In this document: piece after piece, positions 9,708 to 19,800 of the stretch
Position numbering within the stretch: the stretch's first letter is position 1
How the letters are laid out: each line of letters starts with the position of its first letter
NCBI GenBank assembly: GCA_977017575.1
Contig: CDRNVI010000043.1
Location: 186,001 to 250,000, forward strand
DNA: 64,000 nt
Reading direction: 5' to 3'
DNA from: Paramoeba atlantica
Lineage: Eukaryota > Discosea
Translations under genes and position numbers: made by a program
Notes under the pieces: generated by a model
What the model was told of the DNA's origin: nothing
What the model saw: only the letters and a program-made list of their open reading frames with translations
Databases searched by the model: none

Positions 9708-10178
9708 CCCAAAAATTCAACTTGGCGAAAAAACTGGTAAACACAATATTTTTTTAAAATCGTTTCCCCTGTTGTATTTTGATAGTTTGGGACCTACATT
9801 AGCTTTCTGCGCCGTTGTTTTCACAAGGTACCCCTTCTTGGAGCCGTGCTGTGCCTAGAAAAATGACCCATTTTTGACTAAAAGCAAAATAGCATTATCT
9901 ACCCAATACGTTCGATAGGCTTTCATTCATGCCTACGAGTGATTTCTCACACGCAAATATCAGATTTAGTGCTCTGAGAGCAAAAATACCCTGAAATGAC
10001 CCCATTTTTACCCGAAAATCGGCTACTTTTGGCTATAATCTTTCCGTTTTCTTCAGCTTTCCAGACCAAATTTTCTTTTTTAGGCTCTTCGTTAAACGCG
10101 GTGGTCAACGCGAAGCGCGCAGCATGAGTGACTTCTAAGTTGAAAACAACCACCACGTTTAACGAAGAGTCTAAAATT
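9708..10178 (-). mobile_element. Hairpin-ended repeat, copy C (truncated, inverted)
   Basis: An inverted and more diverged copy of the first half of the unit at 6092-7000. It ends with the hairpin built on TTAAACGTGGTGGTTG and CCACCGCGTTTAA. The C-rich half is missing. Bases 10179-10397 hold only a further GAAGCGCGCAGCA scrap near 10255. Confidence 0.7.
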
Positions 10179-10397
10179 ATCCAATAGTACTGAGCCATAG
10201 TATTGAGCCATAGAGCCTAAAAATATATTTATAAGTTTACTTCATTCACCACGAAGCGCGCAGCATTACCTTTATCATCGGACATTAACCGTCTCCTGTA
10301 ATAAAGCTCTAGACAAAAAATAACCTCAAATAAATTCTTCCGTAAATACATCCTTCTCTGACAAAATTCTCATAATGCGATGAATCGTGAATATGCT

Positions 10398-10844
10398 TCA
10401 AGAAAACTGAGCCTGAAAATTGGCATTTCGTTCCAGAAGTCGCTTCTTCTTCGTTGATACTTTCGAATGGTTATGTGCTGTTGATGTACTCTTCTTTTCT
10501 GTAGAAGATTGTGTACAATGTGTATTATCCTTGTTGTCTACATATCTTCGCCTTTGGGCGTGAAGGTTGCCTTCCCCAGTTGCACAAGAAACACAAAAAT
10601 CTCGGACTCGACACTCGGCTCCACACTGAGTACATTGATTTTTTCCTGCTGATGTGCGTGCTTCTAACTCCGCGTAGATGTCATAGGAGCAACAGTGTCC
10701 CATACGAATTTTTTGTTTGTGCCTTACGTTCTTGCGAGTCGATTTTTCGTGAGGTGGAAGAGATACTTGGAGTGGGCGTTGTGACACGATGGTTGTATTT
10801 CGTTGAAGACGACGCTTTCTGCGCTTTTGAGTTTTGGAAGCCAT
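10398..10844 (-). CDS. Small basic zinc-ribbon protein, unknown
   Basis: This encodes 148 residues from ATG 10844. The N-terminus is very basic (MASKTQKRRKRRLQR). A Cys cluster, CTQCGAECRVRDFCVSC, spans residues 71-87 with two CxxC pairs nine residues apart, as in a zinc ribbon. Two more basic segments follow (QRRR at about 97 and TKKKR at about 131). It resembles in outline a ribosomal protein of the L32 type or a nucleolar factor, but no family match is convincing. CCTTTACCTAG lies just upstream of the ATG as a possible acceptor. It sits alone inside a transposon nest, which makes its survival as an open frame notable. Confidence 0.5.
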   Translation of the reverse strand: MASKTQKRRKRRLQRNTTIVSQRPLQVSLPPHEKSTRKNVRHKQKIRMGHCCSYDIYAELEARTSAGKNQCTQCGAECRVRDFCVSCATGEGNLHAQRRRYVDNKDNTHCTQSSTEKKSTSTAHNHSKVSTKKKRLLERNANFQAQFS

Positions 10845-10859
10845 GAAGTTTTTAAATCT

Positions 10860-10871
10860 CTAGGTAAAGGT
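10860..10871 (-). promoter_or_regulatory. Possible trans-splice acceptor
   Basis: On the minus strand CCTTTACCTAG ends about 15 bases before the ATG of the zinc-ribbon gene. It fits a pyrimidine-AG 3' splice site; this is inference only. Confidence 0.3.
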
Positions 10872-11108
10872 TCTCTTTCTAGCATAATACACGAAGTAAA
10901 AGACGTCATGAACAAAAGCATTTTTTGAAAGAAAAGAGGAAAAGCAATTCGCATTTACGACATGCGCAAAGCGCTTGTTGTTGCTTTTTGCCTCTTGACA
11001 CTGTACTTTAGATCAGTAAACATTAGATTCCCGGGGCTTCAAGTCACGTACTGGTCCACCAAATATTTCTTGCTAGCTTTTTCAACGTGATACAAATTGA
11101 GGGCGGCC

Positions 11109-11235
11109 GGACAGGACCGATGCCTTTGGACAGATAAAATGCCTCTGGAGAGACAAAATGCCTCTGGACAGATAAAATGCCTTTGGACAGATAAAATGCC
11201 TTTGGACAAATAAAGTGCCCTCGGACAGGAAAATA
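11109..11235 (+). repeat. 19-bp tandem array, GACAGATAAAATGCC
   Basis: About six copies of GACAGATAAAATGCCTTTG, with variants such as GAGAGACAAAATGCCTCTG. All minus-strand frames stay open only because of the repeat. The inverse word (GGCATTTTATCTGTCC) recurs at 12498-12565, so the two arrays face each other like the subterminal repeats of one element of about 1.4 kb. Confidence 0.8.
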
Positions 11236-11424
11236 GCCTCCCATCCATTAACCTTCCTCGCCATATTCATCAGTGGTGGAGCTCCTCCGCACGGGTAAAT
11301 TAGGTCACACAGCTTTCATCTTCTCTGTGAGCTCACCCGCGCTGCTTGTCCGCGTTCCACAATCCTAGACATAGATTCTCAGTGCGCGACCCGCGCGCTG
11401 GAGCTTTGCCTCCAGAAGTGGGCT

Positions 11425-11565
11425 TTGCTCACGGTTGGGCCTTGCTCGCAAAAGAGGGCTTTTGCCTCCAGAAGTGGGCTTCGCTCACAGTTGGGCCTTG
11501 CCTCTGGCCAATCCTGCGGAAGGGGTAGACATAGGTTCTCAGTGCGCGACCCCGGAGGGCGCGGG
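11425..11565 (+). repeat. 140-bp direct duplication, copy 1
   Basis: GCTCACGGTTGGGCCTTG through GGTTCTCAGTGCGCGACCCC recurs at 12175-12310 with scattered differences. A shorter partial copy lies at 12350-12405. No coding content is recognised. Confidence 0.75.
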
Positions 11566-11591
11566 TCGCCAAAAGATATAATTCTGTCCCA

Positions 11592-11780
11592 GCGCTAGGC
11601 ACCTGCACCCTTATCTGTCATAGAAACTCACACCCTTATCTGTCATAAATGCACCCTTATCTGTCATAAATGCACCCTTATCTGTCATAAATGCACCCTT
11701 ATCTGTCATAAATGCACCCTTATCGGTCATAATGCACCCATATCTGTCATAATGCACCCTTATCTGTCATAAATGCATAT
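11592..11780 (+). repeat. 21-bp tandem array, CCCTTATCTGTCAT
   Basis: About nine head-to-tail copies of TGCACCCTTATCTGTCATAA with few changes, ending in TGCATATATATATGCATATC. There are no unique spacers, so it is not a CRISPR. The core TTATCTGTC is also the private word of the MITE at 8138-9674 and of the arrays at 11109 and 12498. Confidence 0.85.
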
Positions 11781-11812
11781 ATATATGCATATCGCTATAA
11801 TGCATATCGCTC

Positions 11813-12061
11813 ACGCGACCCCCGCTAAATAGGGGGGGAAGGTGGTAGTTGTGGGGTATGGAGGCCTCTCGCAACTCCGGGTCCTCACCGGGAGCAAAGG
11901 TGAATTTATTGGTCTCCCCAACTTGACACTATGCGCAGCATTCGCCAGTTTCTGTCGCAGACGTGTAAACAAGGTCTGGTCCATTGGCCCGGCCGGCCCC
12001 TCCGTGCGTTCGGCCTCTCATATTCCCCAAAACAACTACCACCTTCCCCCCATTTATCAGG
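11813..12061. mobile_element. Short inverted-repeat element, GCGACCCCCGCTAAATAG family
   Basis: About 45 bp at the left (CCCCCGCTAAATAGGGGGG then AAGGTGGTAGTTGTGGGG) is inverted at the right (CAACTACCACCTTCCCCCC then ATTTATCAGGGGTCGC). A second left end starts at 12066 and repeats about 90 bp of this one, so two copies sit head to tail. Again a G/C run borders an ATTTA-type word. Confidence 0.65.
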
Positions 12062-12065
12062 GGTC

Positions 12066-12156
12066 GCTCGCGCGACCCCCGCTAAATAGGGGGGGAAGGT
12101 GGTAGTTGTGGGGTATGGAGGCCTCTCGCAACTCCAGGGCCTCACCGGGAGCACAA
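12066..12156 (+). repeat. Second left end of the 11813 element
   Basis: Repeats 11813-11898 almost exactly (GGTGGTAGTTGTGGGGTATG, then GGCCTCTCGCAACTCC) and then diverges. Together with the inverse at 12010-12060 it forms a palindrome of about 100 bp. Confidence 0.75.
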
Positions 12157-12174
12157 TTGAGGTTACCTATTTTC

Positions 12175-12310
12175 GCTCACGGTTGGGCCTTGTTCGCAAA
12201 TGGGGGCTTTTGCCCCTAGAAGTGGGCTTCGCTCACAGTTCGGCCTTGGCTCTGGACAATCCTGCGGAAGGGGTAGACATAGGTTCTCAGTGCGCGACCC
12301 CAGAGCGCGC
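12175..12310 (+). repeat. 140-bp direct duplication, copy 2
   Basis: Second copy of 11425-11565, with small changes (TTCGCAAATGGGGGCTTTTG against CTCGCAAAAGAGGGCTTTTG). Confidence 0.75.
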
Positions 12311-12489
12311 GGGTCGCCCAAAAATATAATTCTGTCCCAGGGCTACACTCCCAATTGGGCCTTGCTCGCAAACGGGGGCTTTTGCCTCCAGAAGTGGGCT
12401 ATGTTGACAGTTGACATTTCCCAATAATATATTTATCTAAATGTAGCCCCGGCACTGCCATCTGTGCGGATGGTACTAACACCGACCTT

Positions 12490-12565
12490 TTTTATTAGTG
12501 GCATTCTATCTGTCCATTGGCATTTTATCTGTCCATTAGTCATTTTATTTGTCCAGGGACATTTG
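12490..12565 (-). repeat. Inverted partner of the 19-bp array
   Basis: Three copies of GGCATTTTATCTGTCCATT-like words, the inverse of the array at 11109-11235. This suggests the other end of one element. Confidence 0.7.
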
Positions 12566-12685
12566 ACGTGTAAAGTGGCCCAAATTAAGATGCAGAAGAA
12601 AACATGACATACATTTTCCGTTTTTGACAAGACGACTTCGGCATCATTTTACGCGAATTACGCGCTTGCCATACGACAAGCAATA

Positions 12686-13354
12686 TCAATTATTGAGCGC
12701 GATCCTCTTTGGTTCATCCTCTGGGTAGGCTTCAGATGTGTACAGAGGGGACGAAAACGGCTCATAGTCTTTATAACACTGAGGAAAAACTTTCTCTACA
12801 GCTCTCTCCGCTACTCCACGACAGTTGGGGTTCTGTGATACGGAAAGAGTGGCACGTCGCTGGACACATCGCATTCCGGCGCCTATTGGGCTGTGGTGCC
12901 CACGTCCCCACTCCGCGTTCCACAGACATTCCCCGCTGAGCCGAGAGGCACGGACTTCCGAGCAGGCATGATGGAGACAATTGGACGGGTCGACCTCTGC
13001 CCTTGCGTCGTCGTAAGCATGTATCATTTCATGCAGGAGAAGCCGATGCAGTTCATTTTCTCCCCCTCTTACTGTATTTTGGTGTAGAATAATTTGCCCC
13101 TTTGCTCCATTTGGAGTATTTTTCCAAAGATAGCCTCCTTCTACGGCATGAGAAGCTGTGTTTTCGGCGAAAGGGAGATGAACCATGCTTGTTCTAGGGA
13201 ACTCTTTATGCGCGTTCTTGCTATCTACACATTTGATCATTCTGAAGTCAAAAGGCTCTTCTGTTAGAGTTTCAATCGCGCGTGCTACGTAGCGAATAGT
13301 ATTTACCGAATGAAGTGCTTTTTGGACACCTTTTTCGCAATCTGTGTGAAGCAT
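12686..13354 (-). CDS. ATP23: Mitochondrial inner membrane metalloprotease ATP23
   Basis: ATP23 is an M76 metallopeptidase of the mitochondrial intermembrane space that matures and helps assemble the F0 part of ATP synthase. The ATG at 13354 gives 222 residues; the frame runs one GTG codon further. The active-site helix reads LHEMIHAYDDARA near residue 108, a clean HExxH with the family's trailing D. It is followed by the conserved CLHHACSEVRASRLSGEC, then a Cys-rich tail (RCVQRRATLSV, NPNCRG, FPQCYKDYEPF) typical of the disulphide-rich family. Length and motif order match the family. It lies head-to-tail upstream of nothing on its strand within 1.8 kb and follows UTP20 by 0.5 kb. Confidence 0.92.
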   Translation of the reverse strand: MLHTDCEKGVQKALHSVNTIRYVARAIETLTEEPFDFRMIKCVDSKNAHKEFPRTSMVHLPFAENTASHAVEGGYLWKNTPNGAKGQIILHQNTVRGGENELHRLLLHEMIHAYDDARAEVDPSNCLHHACSEVRASRLSGECLWNAEWGRGHHSPIGAGMRCVQRRATLSVSQNPNCRGVAERAVEKVFPQCYKDYEPFSSPLYTSEAYPEDEPKRIALNN

Positions 13355-13696
13355 CACGATTTATTGCGATTCAGTGGCCGTTTTTCGACATGCAAGAAAA
13401 AATCTATTCAAGGAGTTAACGAAATAATTTGAATATGCCTAATTGATCTTAAATAGCGAACATGCATAGCCCCTGTAGGTTATACATGTAAATATGTAAG
13501 TACCTCGAACGTATAAGCATGTCGTTTTGTTCTATTTTTTAGCTAAAAGAATGATAGTATTAAAAATGCTTACATAATATTATTGTGTAATAATAATGCC
13601 TGTTTATTAAATAAACAAGCGTTTAAATCATAGAAGTTCCGAAAAAGACCAATTTTAGTTAATTCCCACAAAGTTGCTACAAAGCATTACTACAAG

Positions 13697-13843
13697 ATGC
13701 GACTTTTTGTTTCAAAAGAACTTCATACGAACGAAACCTATATTGCAATAAATCAGGACGGAGAACTTTCGTCAAAATGTTTTAGAGAATATGAAAACGA
13801 AGGATGCAAATCTACTGGGATAGATGGAAAACAATTTCTGTAG
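13697..13843 (+). other. 48-codon plus-strand ORF, doubtful
   Basis: An ATG-to-TAG frame of 48 residues (MRLFVSKELHTNETYIAINQ, then DGELSSKCFREYENEG...) overlaps no other feature and ends 11 bp from the UTP20 stop. If real it would be the only host ORF on the plus strand. The rest of the 13355-13853 gap shows nothing. Confidence 0.15.
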
Positions 13844-13853
13844 AGTTATCATT

Positions 13854-16800
13854 CTACTTTCGGCGAAAGAATAGACTTCTTTTTCGACATTTTTTAGGCA
13901 CTCTCCTAAGTGTTATTTTTCGTAACGCGCTGTGCTGTTGAGTGATCTGTTCCCCTAATACAGAAGCTTCTGATCCACAGTGTTCTGTCCTCTCTCGCAT
14001 TGTTGGTAGTGGGAGTGTGCGAATCGTTTCATGGGCACTGATGGCTTTCCGGATAATACCGCTTCCCAAAGATTCTTTCATGCGTGCTATACGTGAGAGA
14101 AAGCCTGCCGCGCGACAAAGTTCAGTAGAACAGTGGGCCTTGTTAAGCGCTGATTGCTTCGAGTGTATGACAATTGGTGCGATCTGATGCAAAATTATGC
14201 AGTATGCCAATAATCGTGGAAGATGTTGAGTTGATATTTGCTCTTGATTCAATGCAGAATTTGACTTCATTTGAGCATATTTTTTCGGAAATAAAGGTGA
14301 TACAGCTCTTCGGAGATATGTGAGGACCAAACTTTGGGTCCGTTCTGAAACTTCGATAGCGCGAGTCAATTCCGTTATCATTACAAAAAAATTGATGCAG
14401 CGATTGACTGCGTCGTTGCCATGCTCTAGGTCAAAATAATGTACGTTAAGTGCGTGTGGCATCTCATTCGACCGAGATGTTAGACGAACCATGTTTTGAG
14501 CACCACATTGCAAGATTTGCTCAAGTTTCGAATTGGTTAACGAAAAAGGGTCTGAGCTAACCCCATCGTTGTCGCCTACGAGGCTCACAATTGGACTCAA
14601 GGAGAGACGAGAAAATACTTCAATAATTGCACCAAGTAAAGAAAATGTCATCATGCGGACATCTCCCTCACTATGAAGAATGCCACAACTCACATGACAA
14701 GCCAATTGGAATCCTTTCCAACTCTTCGCAAAAGCAGGGCGGCTTTCTTGCAAAAAAGATGTGATTCGTACGTACGATATGAGCGCGTCCATAAGGCAGG
14801 TTAGCAAGTTTGTATTAGGCGACTGCTTCTTTTTCATGAGTGTTTCTTGTTCGTTGTCAGGAAAGATAATGCCCGAGTAGTTGAGGTTGATTTGTACTTC
14901 CAAAATTTGTATGATATGCTGACCACATGTTGCACAAAGAGAATTGAGACCACTACTCTTGAAGTACTCCTCAATATTAGCGATTTGTTCAGAAGCTCGG
15001 TGTGAAATATTTTGGAAAAGAAGCTTCGAAACACTTACCCCCGTGTATTGTACTTCTTGGTCACAATCTTGTAGCCAACTTAAAATAATGCTTTTAACTA
15101 GCGTCAGAGATTCGCCGTCTTCTAGAATGCAGGAGAGCGCCGCTGCGGCTTGTTTGCGACATTTACTTGTGCCATCGCTTGCGAGAGAATGCGCAAGCAC
15201 GGACATGATGACATGCGCGTGTTCTGAAAGCACTTGCAATGGGCATCGCTTCATGAGAACATACATTAATCTGAGAACGCCGAATCGGGCGTCATCGGTT
15301 GGACATTTAGCGTGCGAAAGAAGGATATCCATGTAGGATTGTATATGATCAAGAGGAAGATAATCAGTAAAAAATATTGCGATGATGGCCAAACATCTGT
15401 TGCGCACTCCTCCATCCGCAGTTTGGATCATAGTTTCCAGGATCTTCGGCATGATATCAACGACCTCGATGACGTTCCATCTCCGTACCATAATAACTTT
15501 CAGTAGGGATAGTGCACTTGAAACATTACGCTTATGAACCACGTCAGCATGTATAGTCGAGACTATGACGCTAACGGTGGTCAATTCAGGTTTGCAGAAT
15601 ACAGGCTTCATGAGCAAAGATAACACCCTGAAGCAATTCGTCCTAATACTACCCCCACGGTCAAGAATGCCTAAGATACCCTCAAAGAGTCTCTCAACAT
15701 GTTCTTCCGAAAAAGGAGATCGGTGTTGAAATATTTCTTGCAATAGAAGGAGAACAGCTTTCACTGTTTCATCGCTGGCATCATGTCGAAGAACATTCAT
15801 AAGGAGAGGAAGAAAAACCGAAACGAAGTTATTGCTCAATACATCGAGCTCTTGTGTTGTCCGAATGTCCTTTGGAGCGGTAGAATCACTTTCGGAATGG
15901 AAACTCACATGAGAAGCATTGTCCTTTTCAGAAAATGTTTGAACGCAACCGTACTGAACGTTCCTTTTTCTCCAAATTTGCTTTGATAGTAAAAGCGCTG
16001 CTTCATTTGAGACATCTCGTATTTGATGTGTTAGAATTCCTTCATTTGTCATAGTAGTTTTTCGTAGCTTCTGCTTTCGTTGCCTCGAGAGATCAAGAAT
16101 AGGAGTTGACACAAAGTCAACGTCACGTCTCTCCGCAGGCAGCTGCAAAGAAAATGTATTCTCGAAATGCTTTGAGTAAGTTGCCCGTTGAACCTTACTT
16201 TCACTTTGATTCACTTGAAGCGCACTTCCGAAACCTCGGTCCTTGTCAAACTTACGAGAGATATGCTCGAGTGCAGAATAATTCGTTTCTAAGACCTGAA
16301 GAGCCAATTTCAACAAGATGTCGAAATCAGATTCCACATTTAAAATGAGTCCTCCAATAATTGCAAGCGCCATTTGACGTGCCTTGTTGACAGATACGCG
16401 GTCGGCAGTTGTCCTTTTTTCATTTTTCAAGAAACTTTTGTGGTTGGCGTCGGGTGATAGCAACCAACGTACAGTGCTTAACATGATTTCAAATTCCATT
16501 TCAGGATTCCCGATTTCTGCCAAGAAAGTCATCCCTTCTAGCGATCGATTTTTCTTGGACTCCTTCAGTGTACGCAACTTTCGTATCGTCTTTTCTTCGC
16601 CTACTTTGCCAAAATAGCTGTCCAGAAGTATTGCTGTAATTTCTTCACGCTTTTCTCTAATGACATTTCTTGCACATTTTGCACTGTGAATAACATCCTT
16701 ACAACGTATGAGAATGTCTATAATTGTGTAGCCCAGTACATGTACCTGGTACCCATCGGACAAGATAGCACGAGACTGCGATAAAACAAAAGGGAAATAT

Positions 16801-19800
16801 GAAGCAAACCCGAAAGATTGTAGCACATGTGTTAGAATTTCACGTACGCGATCCCGAATTGTTTCCTTACTTTTCGTTCGGAGATGCGTAACAAGAAAGC
16901 CTAAAAGTTTTCGTATTTCACTATTCACATAGTCCGTAAATGGAATCAAAGAATATGCGTGAAGCAGTGCATTTATCTGAACGGCTTGTAAGGTTTCACC
17001 TTCGATGGCGCATTGCAGGAATGGGATTATTTTCGTTACCAAATAAGTTTCAACGAACTTGCTCTTTTCGGCGGGAAATATTTTTATCAAACGCATTACC
17101 ATATTAGAAGCCAAGTTGTGAGACGGATATTTCTTCAACAATTGCAATATCCTATTGAAAATCCGTAAATACAACCTAGGAGGACAATGTTTGGCTATAA
17201 CGAGAAGATTTTTGAGTACCAAGCTCGTCAACGTACGCCGCTGTTGTCGTCGATAGGTCTTTTTATCGATCCCTTCAGAAGTTTCCATAGCAAAACACTT
17301 TCCACCGAGTCCCAATAATTGCAAAAGTTTGACTAAATGCGGAACAAAGTACAGAGCAGCATCTTTTATGCCTATCTTTGAGTGCGACAGTCCATATTCT
17401 AATTTCTCATGAAGCAGAACCAAACCTTTCGAATTTTCGGATACGTTCGGGGATTGAAGCAACACATACACGTTTTTCGAGTCTTGGGATGAATACATTT
17501 CGCGAAGCCCCTCATATCGATGGACTCCAAAAGAACTTCGGGCAACCACACCTAACAGACCCAATGCAGCCTTTCGAGCCCACGGCTGACTATGTCCTAA
17601 AAGTATTTGAATTTTTGGCATAATAACTGGAGTCAGTATTCCTTCATTAAATTGCAGTCTGGTCAAATGATTTTCCAAAAGCGAATAACTCGTGATCAGT
17701 GATTCAAGCACTGCAGAAGCGTACGTGTGAGAGTCGGTATTTTCAGCGAAAAATAGAAAAGATAAAATAAAGTGAACAAGGGCTTCATTCTCCTTTCCTT
17801 CTGGAAGTATTGATGGAAGGTGTATATCGCTAAACCTTTCAGTGCCAAATTCAACATCTTCTTCAGTCGTATTGTGCGGTAAACGCTTATCAAATTTATA
17901 GCAGTTCTTGTAGAAGAGCAACAAATATTCCCATGCATGATTTCTAGCCAATTGGTTTGGACGACTCACTTGCCGATCTTGTGCGTCAATACTATTCGCA
18001 AGAAGGGCGCGAACAATGCGATTAATACCAATTGTAATTTTGGAATCACTGATGACATCAAGCGCATGAGTAATATCCACCCGCATTGAATCGCTGCGAA
18101 TGGAAAAAAGCAATGAGGATAAATTGGAACGCATAGCAGGAAATTCCTTCGGGTCTGAAAACCTCACAAGCGATCGAATAAGCTGAATAGTGCTACGCAG
18201 CGAACTGCAGTCAGCAGTTTTAAACTTCTTGCCACATATTTCTTTACAATGCGAAAATAAAAATGTTAGTATCAGAGACGACCCACGACCTAGAAAGGCA
18301 AAGTCGTGAAGAGTTGGTTCAGCGCACGTTTTTTCTTCTGCCATCAAACTAAAAACCTCATTAATACACATTGTGCACGTGCGCAAAGTGGCGCTGAACA
18401 GCTGCTTCGATATTTCCGAATGACGCAGTATTGATTCAAACAGAAGTAATAATTTAGGAAGTCGGGGTTGTATTACCAGAGTAGGAAACGTGTTCGAATA
18501 TGAACAACAGGCTGATGCATCATTTAGATTGCTTTCCTTTGCACCCATTGCGCTCCTGGAAGTACAAATAATATCTAAATTATCCAACAAATATTTCAAA
18601 CGTGCTTCGCAAAGCTTACTTTCTTTTAGTAATAAAGACTTCCGAAAATCAAAAAGTGATGCGTCGGTCGCACATTCTTGGGGAAAGGAATCTAAAAACA
18701 ACGCTCGATCGAGTATTTCCGGAAATTCCAAGAGAAGGTAGTTAAGTGCACCGCATTTGATCCAACTTTTCATTAGTTCCTCAAAAACTGGCCGCGAAAG
18801 CTTCAAATTAAAAGTTGTCTTCAATATTCGTTGTACGTCGCTTCTAGGAAATATTGCAGAGTTAACAGAAGGTGAAAAAACATCTAAAATCTCGAACAGC
18901 AAGAATACCCCTTCCTGACAAGTTTTCGTGTATTCAGAAGGTGTAATATTAGACAATACTGTCGTGCGAGGTTTGTGAGCGTCCTGAAGTATACAAGAAG
19001 CAAGATAATGAATCATATCCAGTACGCAGTCAGACATAAGGTGGCGTAAATTACGCACCATGCTTCGTAAGAGAAAAACAGTGCGAGAAGCTCGTCGAGA
19101 TGCCGCATGCACATTAGTATCCTCAATGATTCCATGAGACAAAAGCGGTAATACGACTACGGATTTTATCGTTGCAGTATCAAATTTGCCAACAAAACGA
19201 AAGAGGTGTAGTGTATTAGGATTCCGATCCAAGTTATACAAAAGAGTCCTGCTAGCGATAATGAGAACTGCCATCAAAAAGCATATATCCGCCGCGCAAT
19301 CAATTCCTTCTAGTTGAAGACGCTTTATTTTGTGAGACCGAAATTTGGTCCTATGAAAGCCAAGATTCAAACAAAGTTCACTCAACGAGGGACCCATAGT
19401 GGAAAACGGCTCAATGAGTAAATTTTTGAGGCCTTCGATACAGGAAATTTGTATATTGGAGGATGGATGTTTCAAAAAACAAAGAAATATTTTTTGAAGT
19501 ATGGTTCGCACATCATCGGGTTCTAATTTAGGAACAACACCTTCTGTTGTACCTACAAGATCAATTAGAGAAGATTTGGACCAGAGCTCGAGCAACACCA
19601 GCAGTGTTTCGTCAGAAGCATTTCGAAAAGTGGAAGAAACTGACCAATTTATTGAACGTAGGTAACGCTCACCACTGTCGTGATCTTCAGATTCCGACGA
19701 TTGAAGGTAGGAAGGGGGAAGCAATGATGACCGCCATGCTTCCTCACAATCAAGTTTCGTTTCTTTCAATAACCAATGCCACAAAGTTACAATGAACTGA

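Noticed and set aside
11039-11270. Three overlapping ORFs with GILSVQRHFICP-type repeats
   Set aside because: Product of the 19-bp tandem array; all three frames are open.
11592-11780. CRISPR-like array
   Set aside because: Units are contiguous 21-mers with no unique spacers, and the host is a eukaryote.
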